Below are positions 40,756-48,584 of a stretch of DNA of 64,000 nt, piece after piece. Below the pieces are notes generated by a model. That model ran no database searches. It saw nothing but the letters and a program-made list of their open reading frames with translations, and was not told where the DNA came from. Made by a program: the position numbers and the translations under genes. Source of the stretch: Rhodopirellula baltica. Lineage in GTDB: Bacteria > Planctomycetota > Planctomycetia > Pirellulales > Pirellulaceae. How positions within the stretch are numbered: the stretch's first letter is position 1; each line of letters starts with the position of its first letter. The stretch spans positions 496,001-560,000 of the forward strand of contig PPHI01000001.1 of the NCBI GenBank assembly GCA_002901265.1, written 5' to 3'.

Positions 40756-43700
40756 TTAGCGACCGTCAATCGGTTGTTCGGGTTCTGCCGGGGCGTGAGT
40801 CAGCAGGAACGTCATTAGATCGCGAATTTGCTGAGGCGAGTACTGGTCCAACAGACCTTCTGGCATGATCGATTTCAGCGACGGTTGCAAACGCTCTACT
40901 TCATCGGGATCGATGATTGTTGTTTTGCCATTGCTGTCGCCAACATGCAGTTTTCCTTCCACGGTGCGTATCGAACCGGTCAAGACTCGCCCGTCTTCGA
41001 GCAGCAGTGTTGATACCAGGTAGTCTGGATTGATCGCGAAGCTTGGCTGCGTCACGTCGCGATAGACACTGGCATAGTCACGGTGGATCAGGTTCGACAG
41101 ATCGGGGCCAATCTGTCCGCCTTTGCCGTTGACGGTATGGCACTTGGCGCAACCGGTTTGTGCGTGATGAAACAGTTCATATCCTGCGTTCCAATCGCCG
41201 CCAGCGATTTCTTCGGGGACCATCGCAATTTCCGAATCAGCAGAAGATTGCTCTGTCACCCAAGGCAGGTAGCTTCGGCTGGGCGGAAGCGGTCGCCAGC
41301 GACTGTCTTCATTGGTGCTGTAACGTATCGCCGTCGAAACCGTTTCGTCGGACGGGAGTAGTGCTGATAAGGTGACAGGAACAAGCTGGTCGATACCCGT
41401 GAATACGCGTTGGCTTGCGTCGCCATCACTTATCGCCAGCGTGACATTTTGATTGACATCGACGGTGACAATTTCATCGGGCCATTGGAAATCGAGTTTC
41501 GATCCGGGCTGGACCACCGGACGTAGGAGCTGCTCAAGGTCAAGTTTGCTATTCATGGTCAGTTGGCCGTTGGCGTTCTGCTTTTTCGATTCGTCCAGCA
41601 ACGTCCAAAGCTGATCATGAAAGGCAGAGCCTGCGGTCCACTCGCGACTGACTGCTAAATCAACTGACGGAAGCCAACCGCTCCACAGGACTTTGTTGTC
41701 ACGTTTAAATTCGGCCAACGTGCCAGTCATGTTGAATGCTAAATCGAGTTGCAATTGTTGCGGCAAGCTGTCATCGGATGCGTCAGGTGAATTCGCCAGC
41801 GGGATACTGACGGCATAGCTGACCGCCGCGTCCAGTGGATCAGTCGCAAGCAGCAAGGCATGACGATCGCTTGTGAGCTGGGCAGAGTACACTCGGATGT
41901 CATGACGCGGGGTCCGGTGTTGGCCTTGAACGACCGCATACCCCGGCCACAAGGATTCGAATGAATCGCCGGCACCGACAAATTCGCCAGCCGTGATATC
42001 GATTGATGCGGCCAAGCGTTGCAGCTGTTCTGGATCAACCGGGTGATCGAATTCGATACGAACTTCACGTGGTCCAGATGGCCATGCGAGGACGGGTTGC
42101 GCGGTTTCATCTTGGGCGTATTCGATTTTGAACAGCGTTCCACGCCCCGCCGGTCCGCTTCCCCAATCGGGGCCGCCGCTGTGGCAGGCCACCAACAAGC
42201 CTCCGTCAGGCGTGATGCAACAATCCGCCGTCAACTGATTCAAGCACGCAAACAGCTCGTTCCGTGCGACGTAGTCCTCGCCGGTTTTGACAAGTTCGGT
42301 GCGATACAGTTTGCCTCGGGAGTATCCGGTGACGAATGCGTCGCCGGTCCAACGCTCGGGGCCAAAGGTTCGGCCGTTGGCATTAACCGGCTCGTTAAAA
42401 CAGAACCCGCAGGTGGATTGGTGCTGTGGCTTGTAGTCGTACGTGCTCGGTTCGTCGATCACGTCGGGCAAGTGCTTTGGATGGCGTGGTGGGAATCCGT
42501 AGTGTCGCCCTTTTTGAAGATGAAGGAACTCATCAAACGGATTGCCATTGGGAAGCCAAGTGGCGCCTTCTTGGTCGGTGCAGAACAAGTCGCCTTGGCG
42601 ATTGAAATGCAACCCGACCGGAAAACGGATGCCGGTGGAGTAAATCTCGCGTGACTTGAAATCCGGTGCAACCTTGATGATGTTGCCGTGGTCATTGTCG
42701 ACCGTGTATTCGGCAACGCCGTCATCGTTGATGAGGTAGCCGTCTACATAGTCGGTCGTTCCCAGTCCGAAGAAGACGCTTTCGTCCTCGGGGTCGACCG
42801 CGACGCCAAGGGCATCGACGTGGTTCGCGATCTCGTTCCAGCCATCGGCGACAATGATTTCTTTGTCCGCGAAGTCGTCGTTGTCGGTGTCGACCAACAA
42901 GGTGCACTTGCCTTTCGCGGCGATAAACAGCCCGTTGCCCTTGGAGTATCCAGGCGGCGTCAACGCCATCCCGATCGGGGCACGAAGTTGTCCCTGGTTC
43001 TTCCAAAACAAGTCCGCTTGGTCGGCCAGCCCGTCATCGTCGCTGTCGCTGAGTTTCCAAACATTGCCGTCATATCCCAAGGCAATCAATTGTCCGTCTT
43101 CGCGGTAACGGATGTTGTTGATGTTGGGCAGGTCGACAGGCAGCTTGCGAACACGAAAACCTGGACGAAAGACTTGGACCGGGATCGATGGTTTTACGCG
43201 AGCGAGCGGTTTGCCGCCGTTGTCGATCCCAATGATCGGTTGGTCCGGGACGGAAGCATATTGGTGTTCCAAATAACGCTGAATCGATTCTCGTTCCGCG
43301 TGATCCAGCCCGCGTGAGTAGACCAACACTTCGGCGATGTCACCATGAAAAAATCCGCGTGGTTCTGGTGGCCCGCCGTGCGTAAATCGTCTGGCGCCGA
43401 GTACGAAGTTTTCGAGCGAGATCGGGGAGTTGTCGGCGCGGTCGCGCGAGCCTTGTTGTTGGCCGTTAAGCCACAATGTCGTGCTGCCAGGAACGGTTCG
43501 TAAGCAAAATTGGACGACTTCACCATAACGATGCGAGTTCGTCAGTAAGTTGCTTGCACCGGCTTGCCCAGCTCCTTCGACGCTGATCACCTGCAATGTC
43601 GCCGGAGATCCCGTCGTTTGATCGATATTGAGTCCTGACAAGTAATCGTTTGTGTCGTTGCTGCTGAATGACAGCCAGCCTGAAAACGCATCGGGGTTTG

Positions 43701-44112
43701 AATACGTTGCCGCAACAACAAACACCGTCAGTTCGTTTGCTTGCCATTGGGACGCCGTTCGCTGCAAACACTGTTCGGCACCACCAAACCGCACCGCTTG
43801 GAAGTCATCACCCGTGATAAAGCGTGGCCGGCGACTAGCATCGGATTGGATGACGTCACGGCCGTTGCCCGATGCGTCAGGCCAAACGGAAACCGTCTGC
43901 TTGTTTTTCAGTTCGTTTCCGTTTGCCGCAGCAATCCCGGCATTGATCCGCGAAGCATCGAGCCAAATGGCCAAGTCCTTCTCGATCGGCAGCGATGAGT
44001 CGGCCCATGGTTCGGTCGCAGAAGAAGTTCCCGGGATCGAGACAGCGATAAAGCAGAGGACCAGTTTGGCAAGCGACTTAGCGTGTCGGGTCATGAATTC
44101 GGATCGGTGCAT
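40756..44112 (-). CDS. Large exported protein: LamG-like module, dehydrogenase beta-propeller and C-terminal cytochrome c (planctomycete heme-binding type)
   Basis: About 1118 residues. Signal peptide within the first 30 residues (AKLVLCFIAVSIPGTSSA). Order of modules: a LamG-like domain (DLAIWLDASRINAG ... LWLNGQQQG), a glucose/sorbosone dehydrogenase-like propeller (IRYREDGQLIALGYDGNVWKL, GIRFPVGLHFNRQGDLFCTD), and a C-terminal c-type heme site CAKCH at about 988-992 followed by the block DVTQPSFAINPDYLVSTLL that marks the planctomycete heme-binding C-terminal domain. Electron-transfer coupled oxidation of a sugar or alcohol is inferred. Start ATG 44112 or 44094 cannot be separated; no good ribosome site. 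Confidence 0.9.
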   Translation of the reverse strand: MHRSEFMTRHAKSLAKLVLCFIAVSIPGTSSATEPWADSSLPIEKDLAIWLDASRINAGIAAANGNELKNKQTVSVWPDASGNGRDVIQSDASRRPRFITGDDFQAVRFGGAEQCLQRTASQWQANELTVFVVAATYSNPDAFSGWLSFSSNDTNDYLSGLNIDQTTGSPATLQVISVEGAGQAGASNLLTNSHRYGEVVQFCLRTVPGSTTLWLNGQQQGSRDRADNSPISLENFVLGARRFTHGGPPEPRGFFHGDIAEVLVYSRGLDHAERESIQRYLEHQYASVPDQPIIGIDNGGKPLARVKPSIPVQVFRPGFRVRKLPVDLPNINNIRYREDGQLIALGYDGNVWKLSDSDDDGLADQADLFWKNQGQLRAPIGMALTPPGYSKGNGLFIAAKGKCTLLVDTDNDDFADKEIIVADGWNEIANHVDALGVAVDPEDESVFFGLGTTDYVDGYLINDDGVAEYTVDNDHGNIIKVAPDFKSREIYSTGIRFPVGLHFNRQGDLFCTDQEGATWLPNGNPFDEFLHLQKGRHYGFPPRHPKHLPDVIDEPSTYDYKPQHQSTCGFCFNEPVNANGRTFGPERWTGDAFVTGYSRGKLYRTELVKTGEDYVARNELFACLNQLTADCCITPDGGLLVACHSGGPDWGSGPAGRGTLFKIEYAQDETAQPVLAWPSGPREVRIEFDHPVDPEQLQRLAASIDITAGEFVGAGDSFESLWPGYAVVQGQHRTPRHDIRVYSAQLTSDRHALLLATDPLDAAVSYAVSIPLANSPDASDDSLPQQLQLDLAFNMTGTLAEFKRDNKVLWSGWLPSVDLAVSREWTAGSAFHDQLWTLLDESKKQNANGQLTMNSKLDLEQLLRPVVQPGSKLDFQWPDEIVTVDVNQNVTLAISDGDASQRVFTGIDQLVPVTLSALLPSDETVSTAIRYSTNEDSRWRPLPPSRSYLPWVTEQSSADSEIAMVPEEIAGGDWNAGYELFHHAQTGCAKCHTVNGKGGQIGPDLSNLIHRDYASVYRDVTQPSFAINPDYLVSTLLLEDGRVLTGSIRTVEGKLHVGDSNGKTTIIDPDEVERLQPSLKSIMPEGLLDQYSPQQIRDLMTFLLTHAPAEPEQPIDGR

Positions 44113-44193
44113 CTCAGTAGGTCGTGAGGGAACTTGGTCACTAAGGTGATGTGAAATGGATGAGCATGTTGATTGCTGCTGCAACCTGCTGGG

Positions 44194-45363
44194 TCACTTG
44201 GCAAACACGTTGATGGCGGCATTTCGAAATGCGTCCTGGCTTTTTCCGCCTTCACCGGGAAATCCGGCATGCTGGACCAGCCAGATAAAGATCAGGCCGT
44301 TCGATTTGTCGAAGTACGAGTTGGTGGAGTACGCGCCGCCGTGACCGAAGCGATTGCCACCTGTTGAGAAGCCGAATCCATATTCGCTTGGCAAGTCTTG
44401 TGCGGTTTGTTTGCGAGTCAGCTCGGCAACCGCTTTTTCGGAGAGCACACGACGTCCGTTGAGTACGCCGCCGTTAGCTAACATTTGGTAGAACTTTGCC
44501 AAATCGTTCGCGGTCGAAAACAGGCCGCCAGCTGGCATCGGATAACGGTCTTTTGTATCCGTCAGTGGGTACTGCAATTGACCGATCGTCGTTGCCTCCA
44601 GGCCGCGTTCACCTTTGCCAGGCTTATACGAGGTCGCAATTCGTGCCGCTTGCGATTCGCTTGGCCAAAAGGTGGTTTCATTCATCTCAAGAGGCTGCAG
44701 CAATCGCTCTTGCAAAAATGTTTCGAACGGTTTGCCGGTGACGACTTCGATGATTCGAGCTGCCGTGTTGATTCCGGCGTTGCTGTATTGGTATTTCGAA
44801 TCGGGCTGAAACTGCAGCGGCGTGATCGCATAGCTGCAAACACGGTCGGCAAGCGGCAATCGATCCAGCGTGGGAACTTCGATCGCGGATTGGAACGGCA
44901 ATCCGCTGGTGTGCGACAAGACGTTGTGAACGGTGATGGGGTGTACCGGTTTCTGCAACAAGCGATGCTGGTCATCTTGTTCGACCAGCACCATTTGGCC
45001 TTTGAATTCTGGCAGGTACTTTTCTACCGGATCGTTGACATCAACCTTCCCTTCATCGACCAACATCATCAACGCGGACGCCGTCATCGGCTTGGATTGC
45101 GAAGCGATCCAAAACATCGAATCGGGCGTCATCGCTTGCTGGTCTTCGATGTTGGCAAAACCGACCGCTGATCGATAAAGCACGTTGTCAGTGTCAGCAA
45201 TCAACATGACAGCTCCGGCCAATTCGTCGCGATCAACATAAGGCTGGACTGCGTGATCGATCGAGTCGGGGCTGGGCGAATCTGCCAACGACGTGGACGA
45301 TAGGGCAAGCGTCAAGGCAGCTGTGAATACAAGGGCGGGGATCGAGCGATCGGATCGTGTCAT
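44194..45363 (-). CDS. Exported class C beta-lactamase-fold serine hydrolase
   Basis: 389 residues. Signal peptide LVFTAALTLALSSTSLA, cleavage near residue 27. The SxxK nucleophile motif is SQSK (Ser88, Lys91); the YxN motif is in KYQYSNAG; and the third motif is HGG in FGHGGAYSTN. These place it among penicillin-binding-protein-like esterases and class C beta-lactamases (AmpC/EstB family). It hydrolyses an ester or amide in the periplasm; true beta-lactamase activity is not shown by these motifs alone. The downstream cytochrome-type gene lies 81 bases away on the same strand. Confidence 0.93.
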   Translation of the reverse strand: MTRSDRSIPALVFTAALTLALSSTSLADSPSPDSIDHAVQPYVDRDELAGAVMLIADTDNVLYRSAVGFANIEDQQAMTPDSMFWIASQSKPMTASALMMLVDEGKVDVNDPVEKYLPEFKGQMVLVEQDDQHRLLQKPVHPITVHNVLSHTSGLPFQSAIEVPTLDRLPLADRVCSYAITPLQFQPDSKYQYSNAGINTAARIIEVVTGKPFETFLQERLLQPLEMNETTFWPSESQAARIATSYKPGKGERGLEATTIGQLQYPLTDTKDRYPMPAGGLFSTANDLAKFYQMLANGGVLNGRRVLSEKAVAELTRKQTAQDLPSEYGFGFSTGGNRFGHGGAYSTNSYFDKSNGLIFIWLVQHAGFPGEGGKSQDAFRNAAINVFAK

Positions 45364-45765
45364 CTGGGGACGCAGTGGTTCGCGTAGCTTGAATGGATGA
45401 GGAATCGGGCGGGAATGCCATTCTAAGTGACCAGAGCGCGAAAATCATTCAGACTCGCTCGGTGCTAGCACGCGATTTGGTTCTTTTTCGATCAAACATC
45501 ACTGCATTGAGTGTGATTCCGCGGTTGCCGAGAACTCGCGACGAAGGCAGCCGACACAACGAATCGCAATGGAGAAATCACGTGAATAGGCGGTGTTGCG
45601 GGGAGAAACCGCTGACGATTCACTTCTGCTTCACGTCTTCTTTGTTCAATCGGCACGGGGTTTGCCAAGTATTGGTGTTATCAGAGACATCGCTCGGCGG
45701 CATCGAATTGCCTCGGGGCGAGGTCTCGGACAACCTTACACCTTCCCCACTAAAAGGAATCAGTC
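45364..45765. other. Intergenic region before the hendecad-repeat lipoprotein
   Basis: Some 400 bases, divergent between the serine hydrolase and the lipoprotein. No gene is supported. A 10-bp palindrome GTGCTAGCAC lies at 45462-45471. Immediately before the lipoprotein is AAAAGGAATC, which gives its ribosome site. Confidence 0.5.
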
Positions 45766-46143
45766 ATGCGATCTTCTCTAGGACTTTTCAGTTTGTTGTT
45801 GGCAGCCGCTTCTTTCGTTGGTTGCAATGACAGTCCAACCGACTACCAAGCAGACGCCGTTCGTGACAACAGCCAAGCTGCTGCCGAAGGCGTGCGTGAT
45901 TCGTCACAGCAGATGGCTGAAAACACACGCGAAGCTGCCGAGCAGCGTGCCGACAACCTCGAAGAACAGTACAGCTCTGCGAAGCCACCCGTTGAAGACA
46001 ATGCGGAAGATCGCGCTGAAGCGATTCGCGACCGAGCCGAAAACAAGGCTGACATGCTCGAAGAACAAGGTGAGCAAAAAGCTGACATGATCGAAGAGCA
46101 AGGCGAACAGAAGGCTGACAACCTTGAAGAAATCGACGACTAA
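45766..46143 (+). CDS. Lipoprotein built from 11-residue (hendecad) repeats
   Basis: 125 residues. Signal and lipobox: GLFSLLLAAASFVGC, Cys20. From residue 29 to the end the mature chain is eight consecutive 11-residue units plus a 9-residue remainder: ADAVRDNSQAA, AEGVRDSSQQM, AENTREAAEQR, ADNLEEQYSSA, KPPVEDNAEDR, AEAIRDRAENK, ADMLEEQGEQK, ADMIEEQGEQK, ADNLEEIDD. Eleven-residue periodicity predicts a long right-handed coiled coil or amphipathic helix. The ATG at 45766 has AAAGGA seven bases upstream. It is probably anchored in a membrane leaflet with the helix in the periplasm. Function is unknown. Confidence 0.85.
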   Translation: MRSSLGLFSLLLAAASFVGCNDSPTDYQADAVRDNSQAAAEGVRDSSQQMAENTREAAEQRADNLEEQYSSAKPPVEDNAEDRAEAIRDRAENKADMLEEQGEQKADMIEEQGEQKADNLEEIDD

Positions 46144-46271
46144 GTCGGGCGGCAAGCTGCCGTTATTTTATCACTGCGTCAATCGGTTGCCGAGCAACAC
46201 AGCGTCCCGTGAGAGGGTCGCGGGCTCGGCAATCCACGCGGTGAGTTCTGGTTTCCAGAGGGTTTCACGAT

Positions 46272-46289
46272 TGGAACGAGATCGTTCCC
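46272..46289. other. Palindrome between lipoprotein and PH-domain gene
   Basis: GGAACGA at 46273-46279 and TCGTTCC at 46282-46288 flank a 2-base centre. With one bulged C the pairing extends outward by two T-A pairs. The motif could be a protein-binding site or a dispersed repeat; there is no T-tract. Confidence 0.3.
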
Positions 46290-46347
46290 AACGTGGTGTC
46301 CTCTGCTCTTTTTGTATCCCTGGTTGATTCACCCGTAGAAACAAATC

Positions 46348-47052
46348 ATGCAAGCCGACACTGTCACAGATCCCAATACGACGACTTCGACGATGCTTTA
46401 TCGATGTCCAATGTGTAAGACGTCGGTAGAGATCGACGAACACTTCGTTGGGGAAACCATCGACTGCCCATCGTGCAAGCGTCCATTTGAAGTGACACCT
46501 CCGCAGGCATGGCCCGTTTCGCCGGACGAGTATCAGTTGGAGCGACGCAGCGACACGCCTGTTGTGTCACCGGCAGACGTTGCCAACACCGAAGCGGTCG
46601 AGCAGGTCATTCATCCTGTTGTTTTCCGACGTCACTTGGTCGGGACAACCGTTTGTGCGCTCGGCGTTCTCGTCGCCATCGCGGGCGTTGTGGCAGGCTT
46701 GACCGGGCAGCTTTTGCTTGGGTTAGATCCAATGGTGATGTTGGTGGTCAGCAGTGTGCTGCTGGTCGTTTGCGGCATGTTTCTGTTGAAGTGGTACGTT
46801 GAAAGCCGCTTCCAATCGTTGACATTGACCAACGAGCGGTTGGTTTACCAGCAAGGCATCTTCAGTCGAAGCACCAGTGAAGTACGCCATGATGACGTGC
46901 GAAATGTGAAGCTCGACCAAAACATCTTCGAGAGAATCTTTGCCTTCGGTGACATTGCGATCTCCAGTGCCGGTCAAGACGACATGGAAATCATCGTCAA
47001 CGACATCCCAAGGCCACAAGAGGTCGTGAACTACATTCGCAAACGACAGTAG
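46348..47052 (+). CDS. Zinc-ribbon and bacterial PH-domain (DUF304/YdbS-type) membrane protein
   Basis: 234 residues. An N-terminal zinc ribbon has Cys20, Cys23, Cys40 and Cys43 (CPMCKTSVEIDEHFVG, then CPSCKRPFEV). Two membrane helices follow at about 93-113 and 118-138 (GVLVAIAGVVAGLTG and MLVVSSVLLVVCGMFL). The C-terminal bPH domain starts at SLTLTNERLVYQQGIFSRST and continues with DDVRNVKLDQNIFERIFAFG, the usual bPH2 motif. These proteins are inner-membrane with a cytoplasmic PH domain; function is unknown. The zinc ribbon at the N-terminus is the uncommon part. Confidence 0.88.
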   Translation: MQADTVTDPNTTTSTMLYRCPMCKTSVEIDEHFVGETIDCPSCKRPFEVTPPQAWPVSPDEYQLERRSDTPVVSPADVANTEAVEQVIHPVVFRRHLVGTTVCALGVLVAIAGVVAGLTGQLLLGLDPMVMLVVSSVLLVVCGMFLLKWYVESRFQSLTLTNERLVYQQGIFSRSTSEVRHDDVRNVKLDQNIFERIFAFGDIAISSAGQDDMEIIVNDIPRPQEVVNYIRKRQ

Positions 47053-47085
47053 CGTTTCAGTAGCGGATCTTGTCAAAGATCCGAA
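47047..47085 (+). repeat. Copy 1 of a 39-40 bp repeat with a perfect hairpin
   Basis: Starts with CAGTAGCGTTTC and contains GGATCTT/AAGATCC as a 7-bp stem with a 4-base loop. The first bases overlap the end of the PH-domain gene. Copy 2 follows 62 bases later. The stem may double as a terminator for the convergent genes. Confidence 0.7.
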
Positions 47086-47108
47086 GCGTCCACTACATCC
47101 GCAACCAA

Positions 47109-47148
47109 CAGTAGCGTTTCGGTAGTCGATCTTGTCGAAGATCCGGAA
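47109..47148 (+). repeat. Copy 2 of the 39-40 bp repeat
   Basis: Starts with CAGTAGCGTTTC and shares all but a few bases with the copy at 47047; its stem is GATCTT/AAGATC. It lies 30 bases before the end of the alpha/beta hydrolase gene. The doublet has the look of a dispersed extragenic element. Confidence 0.7.
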
Positions 47149-47178
47149 TGTTCACCACCCATTCTCACGCTGCCAGAA

Positions 47179-48171
47179 CTACTCCGCACGATTGAACTGC
47201 CAGAGATCCTTCTCGTCTAGGATCTCTTTTACCTCTGGGCCTTCCAGCCATGCTTTCGCATCCGCATCGCCCTTTAGGTTCGCATCCCAAAATGCGGTTG
47301 AAAGAGCAAGGATCGAGCGATGGTGATTTGGGTTGCGATCGGATGCTTTTCCTCGGCCATCACCGAACGCGGAGTGCTCTGCATCATGCAACACCAGTTC
47401 GTATTTATCGATCGTCTTTGGAAGTGCGGGGTAAACCTGCCGCCGGTCTTCCGGTGTGGTGTCATTGACCGGTGAGGTGTCTTTGGTGCCGGTCATCATC
47501 ATCCAAGGAATTGAAACCTTCGCAAACGCTGCCTTCGGATCACCACGTCGCGGGCGATTGGGGCTAAACATCAAAGCTGCGTCGATCCGCCGGTCGGTGA
47601 AACGTTGACCGAAGCCGGGTGCGCTCTGTCCGCTGACGCCTTGGGTGGTCGCGGCTCCGAATGAGTGACCACTCATCCCGACCTTGTCGAGGTCGAGTCG
47701 ATTTTTGAAACGAGAGTCGGTTTGATTTAGCTGAGCCAGTTGGTCAAGCACAAATGGAACGTCGGCGAATCGGTCGAGCGCCGGACGCACCGTCGCCGCA
47801 TTTTTTAGAGCGGCCATTCGATTTCGAAGCGGCTCGTCTTTCCAAATCGCTTCGTCGCTACCGGCATGCTGCATCGCGACGACAACGTAACCACGGGCCG
47901 ACCAATGCTTGGCGGCATAGCCACACGCGCGTCGTGATCCCCCCAGGCCATGACTGAGCAAAATGACGGGTTGCGGGTTGGTTTCCTTCGGTAGGTAGAC
48001 TCGCAGTGGGATTTCACGTTTGCGACTGGAGTCCGTCACTTCGAAATCGATTGGCTCGGATGTCTCGCTAATCAGAAGCGGATCGTATGTCGCCGCAGTG
48101 GCTGCATCGCAGGCCGTCAGAGAAACGATTCCTAGAAAGAGGCAGTGCAAGCTCAAAGTCGAACGAAACAT
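47179..48171 (-). CDS. Exported alpha/beta-hydrolase (dienelactone-hydrolase/PET-hydrolase-like)
   Basis: 330 residues from the ATG at 48169-48171, which has GGAG eight bases upstream; the frame is open 25 codons further. The N-terminus is hydrophobic with a possible lipobox (SLTACD) or ordinary signal (ATAA). The fold: VILLSHGLGGSRRACGYAA (oxyanion region), nucleophile elbow GMSGHSFGA, then MMMTGTKDTSPV (acid) and HDAEHSAFGDG (His). It hydrolyses an ester; the substrate cannot be given. The gene converges on the PH-domain gene with the two hairpin repeats between them. Confidence 0.87.
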   Translation of the reverse strand: MFRSTLSLHCLFLGIVSLTACDAATAATYDPLLISETSEPIDFEVTDSSRKREIPLRVYLPKETNPQPVILLSHGLGGSRRACGYAAKHWSARGYVVVAMQHAGSDEAIWKDEPLRNRMAALKNAATVRPALDRFADVPFVLDQLAQLNQTDSRFKNRLDLDKVGMSGHSFGAATTQGVSGQSAPGFGQRFTDRRIDAALMFSPNRPRRGDPKAAFAKVSIPWMMMTGTKDTSPVNDTTPEDRRQVYPALPKTIDKYELVLHDAEHSAFGDGRGKASDRNPNHHRSILALSTAFWDANLKGDADAKAWLEGPEVKEILDEKDLWQFNRAE

Positions 48172-48584
48172 TTCGAGGTCTCCAGTGAATCGGTTGGGGC
48201 GATCAAGCAGCACATTGATTCGTTGGAAACCGGTCAATGTTGGCACCCCGCGAACCTTTGCGACGCGTAGTGGCTCATCAGGTGCTGAGTCTACTCAGAA
48301 TCCTGTTGGTGCTCGCTCGCAATTCTGTTGCCATGGTCAAGTCAATCGCATGGAGGTGTGTTTGACCATCCTTGTGACTGCTACGTGTTAGCGGAGTCGA
48401 TTGTCGCCTAGTTGTCGATCGGCGTCGCTGTGGTTTCTTTTACGAAAGCTAGTGTCTCACGCCCGTCAAAACGCATCTGCGAATTCGGTTTCGCGTCGTG
48501 CAATTCTTTTGTCACAACTTGTAAGCGCGGTGAGACAGTTTGGTAACCCCAGTGTTACCGCTTCTGTTATGAGTGAAATTAAAG
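48172..48584. other. Divergent intergenic region upstream of the efflux operon
   Basis: About 410 bases between the hydrolase and the RND adaptor. No gene is supported. It holds the dyad at 48542-48559 and is moderately AT-rich close to the adaptor start. Confidence 0.5.
48542..48559. promoter_or_regulatory. Dyad 25 bases before the RND adaptor ATG
   Basis: GGTAAC (48542-48547) and GTTACC (48554-48559) flank CCCAGT. The spacing and position suit an operator of a TetR/MarR-type repressor controlling the efflux operon, but no such regulator gene is adjacent. Confidence 0.35.

Noticed and set aside
45393-45830. 145-codon frame running into the hendecad lipoprotein
   Set aside because: Overlaps the real lipoprotein in another frame and has no support upstream.
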